Shown here: one piece after another, positions 25,672 to 34,622 of the stretch
How positions within the stretch are numbered: position 1 is the stretch's first letter
Layout of the letters: each line of letters begins with the position of its first letter
Assembly (NCBI RefSeq): GCF_900102945.1
Contig: NZ_FNGI01000001.1
Span: 124,001 to 188,000 of the forward strand
From: Modicisalibacter muralis
GTDB lineage: Bacteria > Pseudomonadota > Gammaproteobacteria > Pseudomonadales > Halomonadaceae
Length of the DNA: 64,000 nucleotides
Reading direction: 5' to 3'
Notes under the pieces: model-generated
What the model was told of the DNA's origin: nothing
Seen by the model: only the letters and a program-made list of their open reading frames with translations
Databases searched by the model: none
Program-made: the position numbers and the translations under genes

Positions 25672-28185
25672 ATGTCTTCCACACAATTGATTCTGGGCGC
25701 GCCTGCCGATGGCGTCATCGTGCCCCTGAATGAAGTGCCCGATCCGGTGTTCGCCGAAGGCACGCTGGGCGATGGGCTGGCGCTCGACCCGCTGGATAAC
25801 GCCCTGAGCGCGCCCTGTGATGGCGAGATCGTGCAGTGCGCGCGCACCGCGCATGCGGTGACCCTGAAGACCCCCGAGGGTATCGAGGTGCTGATCCATC
25901 TGGGATTGGATACCGTCGAGCTCGACGGCGTGGGGATCGAGCTGTGCGTGGCGGTCGGCCAGAAGGTCGCCGCCGGCGAAACGCTGATACGCTTCGATAC
26001 CGATCGCCTGGCGCAAGGCGCGATGAGCCTGATTACACCGCTGATCGTCAGCGAGGCCGCTGGCTGGCGCATCGTCGAGCGCGCCATTGAGCGAAGCGGT
26101 GAGCGGCTCCGTCGGGGTGAGCCGATGCTGGTATTGATGGCGGAAGCCGATGTCGACGGGACCGCTGCGGAGTCGGCCGCCGGTCCCGCGCTCGAACGCG
26201 AGGTGACGTTGGCGCTGGCCGCCGGTTTGCACGCGAGGCCAGCGGCGCGACTGCGCGCCATTGCACGCGCGCATGACGTCGAGTTGGGCGTGGCCTACGA
26301 CGCTCAGCGCGCCGATGCGCGCAGCCTGAGCGAGTTGATGAATCTAGGCCTGGTTAAAGGCGAGCGTATGACCTTGATCGCCCGGGGCGAGCGGTCGCAA
26401 GCGGCACTGGACGCCGCCGAGGTGCTGCTGACCACGCCCGAGGCCGACGAGCATGGCAACCGTGACGCTCGCCCCGCCGCCAGCGCCGAAGCCGGGCAAT
26501 TGGCCGGATTGGTGGCCAGCCAGGGCCTGGCGATCGGCCCGCTGGTGCGTTATGCGCCGCCTTTGCCCCGCGTGCCTTTCGAGGGCCAGGGGCGTGAGCG
26601 GGAAACGCCGCGATTGCGTGACGCACTGGCGCGAGTCAATGAGCATATCCAGGCAGCCATGACACGCGCCGAGCGCGAAGGGCAGTCGGCGGAGGCGGAT
26701 ATCCTCGCCGCGCATCTGGCCTGGCTCGACGACCCGGCACTGTTCCAGGCCGCGCTAGCGCGCATTGACGCGGGGCGCAGTGCCGGCCAGGCTTGGCGCG
26801 AGGCGCTGGACGACGAGGCCCAGCGGCTCAAGGCGATCGGCAGCACGTTAATGACGGCGCGGATCATCGATCTGCACGATCTGCAGCATCAGGTGATGGC
26901 GCAATTCAGCGATGCGCCGGTCAGCGTCGAGGTGCCCGCCGGCGCCATCCTGATCGCTGATGATCTAACGCCTTCCGAATTGATCGCCGTGGCTGCCGCC
27001 AAGCCGGCCGGGCTATGTCTGGCCGCTGGCGGCACCACGTCGCATGTGGCGATTCTGGCTCGCGCGCGCGGCTTACCGTGCCTGGTGGCGATGGGCGAGG
27101 CGTTGAGCGATGTCGACGGTGACGAAGCCATTCTCGATGCCGAGCGTGGCCTGCTCGAGCCCCAGCCCGATGCACCACGGCTGTCGGCGATGCGCGCACG
27201 CATCGACGAGCGCCAGCGAGCCAGCGCCGCCGAGCGCGAGGCGTCCCGGGCGCCGGTGGCGACGCGCGACGGTAAACGGGTCGAAGTCTGCGCCAACGTC
27301 GCCAGTGCCCTGGAGGCCCAACTGGCCGCCGACGAAGGCGCCGACGGCGTCGGCCTGCTGCGTAGCGAGTTCCTGTTTCTCGAACGCGATAGCGCGCCCG
27401 ATGAAGCCACCCAGCGTGGCGAGTATCAGGCCGCCGTGGATGCGCTGGGCGGCAAGCCGGTGATCGTGCGCACCCTGGATATCGGCGCCGACAAACAATT
27501 GCCGTATCTGCCGTTGCCGGTGGTGGCCAATCCGGCGCTGGGCGTGCGTGGCGTGCGCTTGTGGCAGAGCCACCCCGAACTGCTCGACACCCAGCTTCGC
27601 GCGCTGCTGGCGGTCACGCCGGCCGATGCCCTGCGCATCATGCTGCCGATGGTCGGCGATGCCGGCGAACTGCGTGCGGTGCGCCGGCGCCTCGAGGCGC
27701 TGGGTCACGAGATGGGTCTGACCCGGCTACCTCAGCTCGGCGCGATGATCGAGGTGCCTTCGGCGGCGCTGTGCGCCGCGAGCCTGGCCAGCGAGGCCGA
27801 TTTCCTGTCGATCGGTACCAACGATCTGACCCAGTATGCCCTGGCCATGGACCGCGAGGACCCGAGTCTCGCCGCGCGCATGGATGTGCTGCACCCCGGT
27901 GTGCTGCGACTGATCCAGGCTACCGTCGAGGGCGCGGCCGGGCGTTGCCCGGTCGGGGTGTGTGGCGCCGCCGCCGGCGATCCGCTGGCACTGGCCGTGC
28001 TGGTGGCGCTGGGCGTCGACGAGCTATCGGTGGAGCCGGCGCGGGTACCGGCGGTCAAGGCGGCGATACGCCTCCTCGATCGTGCCGCGCTGGCCGATGA
28101 GCTACCCGCCTGGCTGGCGCTCGACGACGGCAACGCGCTGCGCGAGCGCCTCACGGCCTGGCTCGATGAGCGCCTGGCCGCCTGA
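25672..28185 (+). CDS. nagF: PTS EIIA-HPr-EI fusion protein for GlcNAc (NagF)
   Basis: 837-residue cytoplasmic phosphorelay protein that carries phosphate from PEP to the GlcNAc permease. Domain order is EIIA-Glc-like (residues 1-150, His76 in VLIHLGLD), HPr (about 175-265, His187 in GLHARPAA) and EI (about 290-837, phospho-His458 in GGTTSHVAIL, PEP site DGVGLLRSEFLF, ALGVRGVR, IGTNDLTQYA and Cys764 in VGVCG). All four phosphotransfer or catalytic residues are present. Start at ATG 25672 rather than 25669 fits the GGAG spacing better; the open frame extends upstream through the repeat element, but that part is not protein-like. Confidence 0.93.
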   Translation: MSSTQLILGAPADGVIVPLNEVPDPVFAEGTLGDGLALDPLDNALSAPCDGEIVQCARTAHAVTLKTPEGIEVLIHLGLDTVELDGVGIELCVAVGQKVAAGETLIRFDTDRLAQGAMSLITPLIVSEAAGWRIVERAIERSGERLRRGEPMLVLMAEADVDGTAAESAAGPALEREVTLALAAGLHARPAARLRAIARAHDVELGVAYDAQRADARSLSELMNLGLVKGERMTLIARGERSQAALDAAEVLLTTPEADEHGNRDARPAASAEAGQLAGLVASQGLAIGPLVRYAPPLPRVPFEGQGRERETPRLRDALARVNEHIQAAMTRAEREGQSAEADILAAHLAWLDDPALFQAALARIDAGRSAGQAWREALDDEAQRLKAIGSTLMTARIIDLHDLQHQVMAQFSDAPVSVEVPAGAILIADDLTPSELIAVAAAKPAGLCLAAGGTTSHVAILARARGLPCLVAMGEALSDVDGDEAILDAERGLLEPQPDAPRLSAMRARIDERQRASAAEREASRAPVATRDGKRVEVCANVASALEAQLAADEGADGVGLLRSEFLFLERDSAPDEATQRGEYQAAVDALGGKPVIVRTLDIGADKQLPYLPLPVVANPALGVRGVRLWQSHPELLDTQLRALLAVTPADALRIMLPMVGDAGELRAVRRRLEALGHEMGLTRLPQLGAMIEVPSAALCAASLASEADFLSIGTNDLTQYALAMDREDPSLAARMDVLHPGVLRLIQATVEGAAGRCPVGVCGAAAGDPLALAVLVALGVDELSVEPARVPAVKAAIRLLDRAALADELPAWLALDDGNALRERLTAWLDERLAA

Positions 28186-28191
28186 TCCCAT

Positions 28192-28199
28192 AACAACAA
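28192..28199 (+). promoter_or_regulatory. AACAACAA leader motif before nagE
   Basis: AACAACAA followed by CGCTTGGAGG lies 19 bases before ATG 28219, right after the stop of the fusion gene. It repeats the leader of the previous gene almost exactly, including the CGCT(T)GGAG ribosome-site context. Possible Hfq/Crc-type translational control site. Confidence 0.4.
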
Positions 28200-28218
28200 C
28201 GCTTGGAGGAACGACATC

Positions 28219-29898
28219 ATGCGACTCGATATCATGGCTGGCCTGCAGAGGCTGGGCCGCTCGCTCATGCTGCCCATCGCCGTGCTGCCGGTGGCCGGGC
28301 TCTTGCTGCGCCTCGGCCAGCCCGACCTGCTCGACATCGCCTTCATTGCCGATGCCGGCAACGCCATCTTCGCCAATCTGGCGCTGATCTTCGCAATCGG
28401 CCTGGCGGTGGGCTTCGCCAACGACAGCAACGGCGCCGCCGGACTGGCCGGCGTGGTCGGCTATCTGGTGCTCGATGCAGTGCTGCACACTCTCAACGAA
28501 GACATCAACATGGGGGTGTTGTCGGGCATCATCATCGGCGCGGTGGCGGGACTACTGTACAACCGCTTCAAGGACATCAAGCTGCCGGATTATCTGGCGT
28601 TCTTCGGCGGGCGACGTTTCATCCCGATCGTCACCGGGCTCGTCGCGGTCATATTGGGGGGCGTTTTCGGGGTGATCTGGCCGTCGGTGCAGGTCGGCAT
28701 CGACCTGCTCGGCCAGTGGCTGATCGATGCCGGCGAGCTAGGGCTGTTCGTTTACGGCGTGCTCAATCGGCTGTTGATCGTCACCGGCCTGCATCATGTG
28801 CTCAACAGCTTCGTGTGGTTCGTCTTCGGCAGCTTCGACGGCGCCACCGGCGATCTCAATCGTTTCTTCGCCGGCGATCCCAGCGCGGGCAGTTTCATGG
28901 CCGGTTTCTTCCCGGTGATGATGTTCGGCCTGCCGGCGGCGGCGCTGGCGATGTATCACGCCGCGCCGAAAGGGCGCCGCGCGCAGGTCGGCGGGCTGTT
29001 GCTGTCGCTGGCGTTGACGGCTTTCCTGACCGGGGTGACCGAGCCGATCGAGTTCACCTTCATGTTCCTGGCGCCGATGCTGTATCTGATTCATGCGCTG
29101 CTCACCGGAACCTCGATGGTGGTAATGAGCCTGCTCGACGTCAAGCTGGGCTTCACCTTCTCGGCCGGGGCGTTCGACTATGCGCTGTCCTACGGCCTGT
29201 CGACCAACGGCTGGATGCTGATTCCGGTAGGGCTGGTGTATTTCGCGATCTATTACGGCTTGTTTCGCTGGACGATCGCGCGCTACGACCTGCCGACGCC
29301 GGGGCGCGAACCCGAGACCGCCGAGCCGCAAGGCCAGCCTCGCGATCTCGGTGAGCGTGGCCCGGCGTTCGTCCGCGCCCTGGGTGGCGCCGCCAATCTG
29401 ACCAGTGTCGGTGCCTGCACCACACGCCTGCGTCTGATACTCGAAGACAGTCAGGCCATCGATGAAACGGCGCTCAAGCAGCTCGGCTCGCGTGGCCTCA
29501 TGCGCCTGCGCAATGGCGGCATTCAGGTCATTCTCGGCCCGATCGCCGACGGCGTGGCCGACGAGATTCGCGCCGCCATGGCCGCCGAAGGCGCCGCGCC
29601 GCGGACGCCGCCCCAGGCTGCTGCATCCGGCGTTGCGGCTCCCAGCGATACGCAGTGTTTGCCTGCCGAGCAGGTCGAACGCTGGCTCGCCGCGCTGGGT
29701 GGCGCGGAAAACGTGCGTGAGGCAACGGCAGTCGCGATGACGCGGGTGCGCTTGCGCCTAGGCGATGCCGCAGCGCTGGACGAGGCGGCACTGCTGGCGC
29801 TGGGCGCGAGGGGCGTCCAGCATATCGAGGCGGGGCTGGTGCATGTGCTGCTTGGCGAGCGGGCCGAAGGCGTGGCCAGCGGGCTCAGCCGGAGTTGA
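28219..29898 (+). CDS. nagE: PTS GlcNAc-specific EIICB permease with a second, degenerate EIIB domain
   Basis: 559-residue inner-membrane GlcNAc transporter that phosphorylates its substrate during uptake. Residues 1-360 form EIIC with about ten helices (LMLPIAVLPVAGLLLRLGQ, GLAVGFANDSNGAAGLAG, GLHHVLNSFVW, GVTEPIEFTFMFLAP). An EIIB domain follows with phospho-Cys400 in GACTTRLRL. A second EIIB-like domain (about 480-559, WLAALGGAENVREATAVAMTRVRLRLGD) has Met507 at the Cys position, so it cannot carry phosphate. GGAGG precedes ATG 28219. It takes phosphate from the fusion protein encoded just upstream. Confidence 0.92.
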   Translation: MRLDIMAGLQRLGRSLMLPIAVLPVAGLLLRLGQPDLLDIAFIADAGNAIFANLALIFAIGLAVGFANDSNGAAGLAGVVGYLVLDAVLHTLNEDINMGVLSGIIIGAVAGLLYNRFKDIKLPDYLAFFGGRRFIPIVTGLVAVILGGVFGVIWPSVQVGIDLLGQWLIDAGELGLFVYGVLNRLLIVTGLHHVLNSFVWFVFGSFDGATGDLNRFFAGDPSAGSFMAGFFPVMMFGLPAAALAMYHAAPKGRRAQVGGLLLSLALTAFLTGVTEPIEFTFMFLAPMLYLIHALLTGTSMVVMSLLDVKLGFTFSAGAFDYALSYGLSTNGWMLIPVGLVYFAIYYGLFRWTIARYDLPTPGREPETAEPQGQPRDLGERGPAFVRALGGAANLTSVGACTTRLRLILEDSQAIDETALKQLGSRGLMRLRNGGIQVILGPIADGVADEIRAAMAAEGAAPRTPPQAAASGVAAPSDTQCLPAEQVERWLAALGGAENVREATAVAMTRVRLRLGDAAALDEAALLALGARGVQHIEAGLVHVLLGERAEGVASGLSRS

Positions 29899-29900
29899 GG

Positions 29901-29934
29901 GCCACCGGGCCGCCGTCAACGGCGGCCCGGTGGC
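29901..29934 (+). terminator. Strong hairpin after nagE
   Basis: Perfect 15-bp GC-rich stem GCCACCGGGCCGCCG / CGGCGGCCCGGTGGC with a TCAA loop, two bases after the nagE stop. The downstream T-run is poor (TTATGT), so termination may be partial. Confidence 0.65.
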
Positions 29935-29954
29935 TTATGTCAGGTGAATTACGC

Positions 29955-30125
29955 TAGGCTTTGCACGAAAACTGTCTGTGCTCGACCATACGGCGTTAAA
30001 AATCGGCTCAAAATACTTATTTACCTCAGTAAACTCCGTTTTTTCGCTGATTTTTGCCTTGTCTGGCCTTCACTCGCCGACTTTTCGAACAAACCCTGGC
30101 CTGTGGATGCTTTTACGCCTTCAGG
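29955..30125. repeat. Palindromic intergenic element with nested hairpin
   Basis: The gap before the HAD gene holds an element whose core is an inverted repeat AAAAATCGGC (29998-30007) / GCTGATTTTT (30046-30055) enclosing TTTAC-CTCA-GTAAA (30020-30033). It is AT-rich against its surroundings. The open frame running through it from 29944 is not protein-like. It resembles dispersed intergenic repeats that I believe recur in gammaproteobacteria, but I cannot verify copies elsewhere; none is seen in this window. Confidence 0.5.
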
Positions 30126-30132
30126 ATATGTC

Positions 30133-30945
30133 ATGACTGCCCATCTGATCGTCACCGACCTCGATAACACGCTGCTCAACGCCGAACACGCTCTCGATCC
30201 GCTGACCATCGAGACATTCCAGGCGCTGGCGACGCGCGGCCATCATCTGGCCCTGGCGTCGGGGCGTCACTTCCGCGATATCGCCGAGTTTCGCCGTCGG
30301 CTGGGTGTCGAAGCCTATATTCTCAGCACCAATGGCGCCCACCTGTACGCCCCCGACGATAGCCTGATTGCCGAGCAGTGGGTGCCCGCCGAACTGGTCC
30401 GCGAGCTGATACGCCTGCCGCGCGACGGCGAGATTCGCCTCAACCTTTATACCGGTGACGACTGGTTGATCGACGCACCGGCGCCGGGGCTATTGGCATT
30501 GCACCAGCACACCGGCTTTGGCTACCAGGTCGCGGATCTCGAGGCGCACGACGGCAGCGGGGTGGGCAAGGTCTTGTGCATTGGCGATGCCAAGGCATTG
30601 GCGGCGTTGGAAGCAAGCATCCGCGATAGCTTTGGCACCCGGCTGCATTTGACCTATTCGATGGCCAATTCGCTCGAAATCATGGCCGAAGGCGTCAACA
30701 AGGGGGCGGCGCTCGATCGATTGCTGGCGCGGCTCGACATTCCGGCGTCGCGTTGCCTGGCCTTCGGCGACAATCTCAACGATGCCGAGATGCTGGCCCT
30801 CGCCGGGCACGGCTTCATCATGGCCGGCGCGCATCCGGACCTGGCGTTGCGTGTGCCCCAGGCCGAGCGCATCGGTCATCATCATCAACATGGTGTCGCC
30901 GAGCGGCTGCGCGATTATTTCGCGCTGGATGTGGCGTCGGCCTGA
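30133..30945 (+). CDS. HAD-superfamily Cof-type phosphatase
   Basis: 270-residue cytoplasmic phosphatase of the Cof/YbiV-type subfamily IIB. Motif I is VTDLDNTLLN (nucleophile and acid-base Asp pair), motif II LALASGRH, motif III the Lys region NKGAALDRLL, and motif IV FGDNLNDAEMLALAG, with the C2 cap between motifs II and III. ATG 30133 is preceded by CAGGA; the frame open from 29944 crosses a non-coding repeat. Members dephosphorylate sugar phosphates, FMN or PLP. The location after the GlcNAc PTS suggests a sugar-phosphate detoxification role, but the terminator and repeat in between argue against co-transcription. Confidence 0.82.
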   Translation: MTAHLIVTDLDNTLLNAEHALDPLTIETFQALATRGHHLALASGRHFRDIAEFRRRLGVEAYILSTNGAHLYAPDDSLIAEQWVPAELVRELIRLPRDGEIRLNLYTGDDWLIDAPAPGLLALHQHTGFGYQVADLEAHDGSGVGKVLCIGDAKALAALEASIRDSFGTRLHLTYSMANSLEIMAEGVNKGAALDRLLARLDIPASRCLAFGDNLNDAEMLALAGHGFIMAGAHPDLALRVPQAERIGHHHQHGVAERLRDYFALDVASA

Positions 30946-30952
30946 ATGGGAA

Positions 30953-32014
30953 CTACGCCACTGGGCCGTCGTTGGTCTCCTCCAGGCGCCTGAGCCGTTG
31001 CCACAACTCGCTGCGCAAATCGGCGATGCGCGGTGCCTGGTCATTGGCATGGCCATTGTCGAAAGGCAGCGGGCGGGTCAGCCGCAATGCGCGCAGGCCC
31101 AGCCGCGCCGACAACAGTCCCACGCCGAGTCCCTGAGCGGCACGCGCCGAGAGCTTGCTGGCCAGATTCATCGAGAACAGTTCCATGCTCGCCTCGGAAG
31201 CCATTTCGCTGGCGCCGGCGAAGGCCATGTTGGCAAGCACGCGGCGAAACAGCCGCAGGCGACTGGCATAGCCGAGTTCCAGCCCATAGAGCGCGGCGAT
31301 ACGTTCGAGCATCGCCAGGTTGCGCCACGCCACCAGCATCATGTCGACCAACGTCAGCGAACTGATCGAAACCATGATCGCGGTATCGCCGGCCATCCGC
31401 GAGATCAAGCGGCGTGCTTCGCGGTCGCGTGGCGCAAGCAGATGATGGGCCAGCAGTTGACGTGTCTCGGCCCCATCGTGGTGCGGCTGGTGAGCCTGGA
31501 GGTAGGCCTGCCAATGCGGGTGGTCCCGGTCCAGGCCCATCTGCTCGCGTAGCCGCTCGGCCAGGTGTTGGGCATCCCGCCCGGTGGTGTTTTCGAGCGT
31601 TTGCAGCTTCTGGCGCAGCGCGGCGTGGCGGCGCAGTTTGCGCAGCCGCCACAATTCACGCGCCAGGGCGCCGCCGCCCAGGCCCAGCGCCAGCAGGCCG
31701 AGCAGACTCCAGGCACCACCGAGCAGGCTGCCGCCGAGTGCCGAAAAATACAGCGCCTGACCGGCTTCCAGCGCGCCGAGAGTGAGTGTGCCACCCAGCA
31801 GTGTCAGCAGCCCCCAGCGGCGCTTGCGCGGCCGGGCCAGGCCGCGGGTCAAGGCGGCATCGGCATCCTCGGGCGGTCGCTCGTCCTCCAAGGGTCGTGC
31901 ATTCTGGGTGAGCGCATAGCTCTCGAAGGGGCGCGGGTCAAACTCCGGCGTTATTCGTGGGGCGTCGTGGGTGGTATCCAGGCTGAAACGCTGGCGTGGT
32001 CGCGGGTCGCTCAT
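30953..32014 (-). CDS. ycjF: YcjF/TIGR01620 family inner-membrane protein (UPF0283)
   Basis: 353-residue membrane protein. A hydrophilic N terminus (1-65) is followed by two hydrophobic helices (LLTLLGGTLTLGALEAGQALYF and LLGGAWSLLGLLALGLGGGAL), then a soluble region with the family segment ISRMAGDTAIMVSISSLTLVDMMLVAWRNLAMLERIAALYG and a further helix-rich DUF697-like C terminus. The family always pairs with YcjX; here the ATG overlaps the ycjX stop (ATGA). In enterobacteria the pair belongs to the phage-shock-linked ycj genes, which suggests an envelope-stress role; the biochemical function is unknown. Confidence 0.85.
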   Translation of the reverse strand: MSDPRPRQRFSLDTTHDAPRITPEFDPRPFESYALTQNARPLEDERPPEDADAALTRGLARPRKRRWGLLTLLGGTLTLGALEAGQALYFSALGGSLLGGAWSLLGLLALGLGGGALARELWRLRKLRRHAALRQKLQTLENTTGRDAQHLAERLREQMGLDRDHPHWQAYLQAHQPHHDGAETRQLLAHHLLAPRDREARRLISRMAGDTAIMVSISSLTLVDMMLVAWRNLAMLERIAALYGLELGYASRLRLFRRVLANMAFAGASEMASEASMELFSMNLASKLSARAAQGLGVGLLSARLGLRALRLTRPLPFDNGHANDQAPRIADLRSELWQRLRRLEETNDGPVA

Positions 32015-33417
32015 GTCAGTTTGTCTCCAATCAGCCAGTCGAGCGCGGCATCCATGCGAATATGCGGCAGGCCATCGCCGCGTGCTTCGCGGGAAAGCGG
32101 GCGAAAGGCATGAAACGCGAACCCCTGGCGAGTCCAGAAATCGCTGCGCGGCAGCCGCACGGGAACCTCGCCGGGGAACACCAGTGTCTCTTCACCATCC
32201 TGCGTGGTGCCGCGCAGCGCCGGGGCATGCTTGCCCTGATGCTCTACCTCATGAGCGCGGGTGGCACGAATCGAGGCCAATGAGAACGCCTTGACCGGGA
32301 TGTCGGCGAAACGCAGGTCCTTGAGCGGCTCGCCGAGCAGCGCTTCGAGCAGTGAAACCAGATTGACGTGCTGCTCCGGTGTCACGTGGTCGGCCTTGGT
32401 GGCGGCAATTGCCAGGCGGTCGATGCGCGGCGAAAACAGCCGCGAGATCAGGCTACGCTTGCCGTAATCGAAACTCTGCATCAGCGTGGCCAGCGCTCGC
32501 GACAGATCCTCGAAACGCTCGGGCCCGGCATTCAATGCGCCGAGCACGTCGACCAGCACGATCTGGCGATCGAAGCGCCTGAAGTGCTCCTGGTAGAAAG
32601 GCCTGACGATATGCTGTTGATAGTAGGCGAAGCGCCGCGCCAGTGTGTGATAAACGCTGTCTTCGGGTAGCGTTTCGAGGCGCTGGCGGTCATCCACATC
32701 GAGACCCGGCAGCGGAAAGAATTGCAGCACTGGCGCGCCGTCGAGGTCGCCGGGGAGTAAGAATCGTCCCGGTTGCAGATCGGCGAAACCGGCCTCGCGA
32801 GCGGCACGCAATGCTTCGGCATAGTGCTGTGCGATGCGCGCCAGTTCCCCCTCGTCAGCCGCGGCGGCGGGATCGAGATCGGCCACGGCATCCAGCCAGC
32901 CGCTGGCCAGCGTGCGGCGCTCGGGACTTAAGCTCGTCTGCTGGCCAGTACTCCAGCTCAGGTAATCGTGATCGAGTAGCGGCAGATCGAGCAGCCATTC
33001 ACCGGGGTAATCGAACAGATCCAGCGTCAGCGTTGCGCTATCGCGGCCCAGACCGCCGAGCAGCCCGCCGCGTTGCGGGCGATAACGAATATGCAGACGC
33101 AACTCGCTGATGCCGCGAGTCGGCTCGGGCCAGCGCGGTGGGCTGTCGTCGAGCGCCAGCATCGCTTCATCGAACGGGAAGCGCGGCACGCCGAGATCCT
33201 GCTGAGCGACGCGCTGGGCACCGAGCAGCCGACCCTCGCGGGCCGCCGGTAGCAAATCCAGACGCGCCTCGAGTCCGGCATGGCGCAACTGATAGACCAG
33301 TGAGGTGAGAAAGGCCGTTTTGCCGGCCCGTGACAGGCCGGTGACCGCCAGGCGTAACTGACGATCCCGGCCGCGTTCGATGAGATTGCTGAGTTCGCGT
33401 GCCAGGCTCTGGCGCAT
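32011..33417 (-). CDS. ycjX: YcjX-family P-loop GTPase-like protein
   Basis: 468-residue cytoplasmic or membrane-associated nucleotide-binding protein (DUF463). It has a Walker A motif GLSRAGKT at residues 27-34, LDLFDYPGEWLLDLPLL as a switch-like segment, IVLVDVLGALNAG, and AIAATKADHVTPEQHVN, which resembles the NKxD base-specificity motif. Family members bind GTP and are stress-inducible in enterobacteria. Translationally coupled to ycjF by a 4-base overlap. Function beyond nucleotide binding is not established. Confidence 0.87.
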   Translation of the reverse strand: MRQSLARELSNLIERGRDRQLRLAVTGLSRAGKTAFLTSLVYQLRHAGLEARLDLLPAAREGRLLGAQRVAQQDLGVPRFPFDEAMLALDDSPPRWPEPTRGISELRLHIRYRPQRGGLLGGLGRDSATLTLDLFDYPGEWLLDLPLLDHDYLSWSTGQQTSLSPERRTLASGWLDAVADLDPAAAADEGELARIAQHYAEALRAAREAGFADLQPGRFLLPGDLDGAPVLQFFPLPGLDVDDRQRLETLPEDSVYHTLARRFAYYQQHIVRPFYQEHFRRFDRQIVLVDVLGALNAGPERFEDLSRALATLMQSFDYGKRSLISRLFSPRIDRLAIAATKADHVTPEQHVNLVSLLEALLGEPLKDLRFADIPVKAFSLASIRATRAHEVEHQGKHAPALRGTTQDGEETLVFPGEVPVRLPRSDFWTRQGFAFHAFRPLSREARGDGLPHIRMDAALDWLIGDKLT

Positions 33418-33443
33418 CGGGGTTCATATCCGAGTCGAAAGAT

Positions 33444-34622
33444 TTAGCTCCTAATGTGGGGGCGGGTGACCTGCGAGGCAAGTCGTTGCCAGATCAGCGC
33501 GGCCAGCGGCAGCAATGCCAGCGGCATCAATACGGCGTTCAGTCCGGCCCAGCCGAGGCTGGCCTCCAAGGGCCCGGCGAGCAGCGCGGTGAGGCTCACG
33601 GTCGAGAACACCAGAAACTCATTGGCCGCTTGGGTGCGGGCCTTCTCGGCCGGGCGGTAGGTTTCGGTGAGCAGGCCGGTTGCGGGCAGGAAGGTAAAGT
33701 TCCAACCTAGGCCGAGCAGTATCAATGCCGCGTAGTAGCCGTAGAGGCCCACTTCGAACTGGGCCAGCAGGCCGCAGCCGGCCAGCAGCAAACAGCCCAG
33801 GGTGATCATCGCCGGCGCGCCGAAGCGCGCAGTCAGCCGGCCGGTGAAGAACGACGGCAGGAACATCGCCAGAACATGCCATTGGATGGTGGTGGCGACG
33901 TGATCGAAGTGGAAACCGGCACGCTGCATGGCCAGCGGCGTGGCGGTCATCGCCAGGTTCATCACGCCGTAGCCGATCAGGCCGGCCAGGGCGGCGGTGA
34001 TAAACACCGGCTGGCGCATGACTTCCATCAATGGGCGTGCCGGGCCGTCGTCGTGAGAAATCTGCGCCGCTGGCAGCCGGGTGAAGATCAACACGATCAA
34101 CGCCAAAACGTAGAGCAGCCCCAGCCCCAGGAAACTGCCCAGGAAGGGCGTCTCGGTAAGGTTATGACTGGTTCGCGCCAGCCAGGGGCCGAGAAAAGCC
34201 GCCAGCACGCCACCGCCCATGACCATGCCGATGGCACGATCGCGCAGCGCCACGGGGGCGGCTTCCACGGCAGCGAAGCGGTACAGCATGCCAAATCCGA
34301 TCCCGATCCCGATCAGCCAGGTGCCGAGCATGAAAATGACGAACTGCTCGTCGACCAATGCCCAGGCCGCCACGCCGACGCCGAGCAGCCCGAGCAGGTT
34401 GCCGAGTACGAAACCGCGCTTGCGACCCAGTCGCGCCATGATCAACGAGGCGGGAATGGTCGCGCACATCAGTCCCAGCAGTTGGGTGGCCACCGGCGCG
34501 GTAGCCCAGGCCGGGCCGGGCGCGAGTTTCGCGCCGATCAGCGGCGAGACGGCAATCAGCAGGATATTGCCGCTGACCAGCAGTGCCTGACACAGCGAGA
34601 GAAGCGTAACGGTTATGGGCAT
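33444..34622 (-). CDS. Major facilitator superfamily transporter
   Basis: 392-residue 12-helix inner-membrane transporter. The MFS motif A-like loop is ARLGRKRGFVLGNLLGL between helices 2 and 3, and the second half begins near PLMEVMRQPVFITAALAGLIGYGVMNL, a pattern seen in YbjJ/YfkF-like uncharacterised MFS proteins. It overlaps the upstream GlxA-type regulator by 10 bases, so that regulator probably controls its expression. Substrate unknown. Confidence 0.82.
   Translation of the reverse strand: MPITVTLLSLCQALLVSGNILLIAVSPLIGAKLAPGPAWATAPVATQLLGLMCATIPASLIMARLGRKRGFVLGNLLGLLGVGVAAWALVDEQFVIFMLGTWLIGIGIGFGMLYRFAAVEAAPVALRDRAIGMVMGGGVLAAFLGPWLARTSHNLTETPFLGSFLGLGLLYVLALIVLIFTRLPAAQISHDDGPARPLMEVMRQPVFITAALAGLIGYGVMNLAMTATPLAMQRAGFHFDHVATTIQWHVLAMFLPSFFTGRLTARFGAPAMITLGCLLLAGCGLLAQFEVGLYGYYAALILLGLGWNFTFLPATGLLTETYRPAEKARTQAANEFLVFSTVSLTALLAGPLEASLGWAGLNAVLMPLALLPLAALIWQRLASQVTRPHIRS

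Noticed and set aside
28203-29354. 383-codon plus-strand frame overlapping nagE
   Set aside because: Out-of-frame shadow of nagE, Arg- and Ala-rich, no domain, while nagE carries full PTS signatures.
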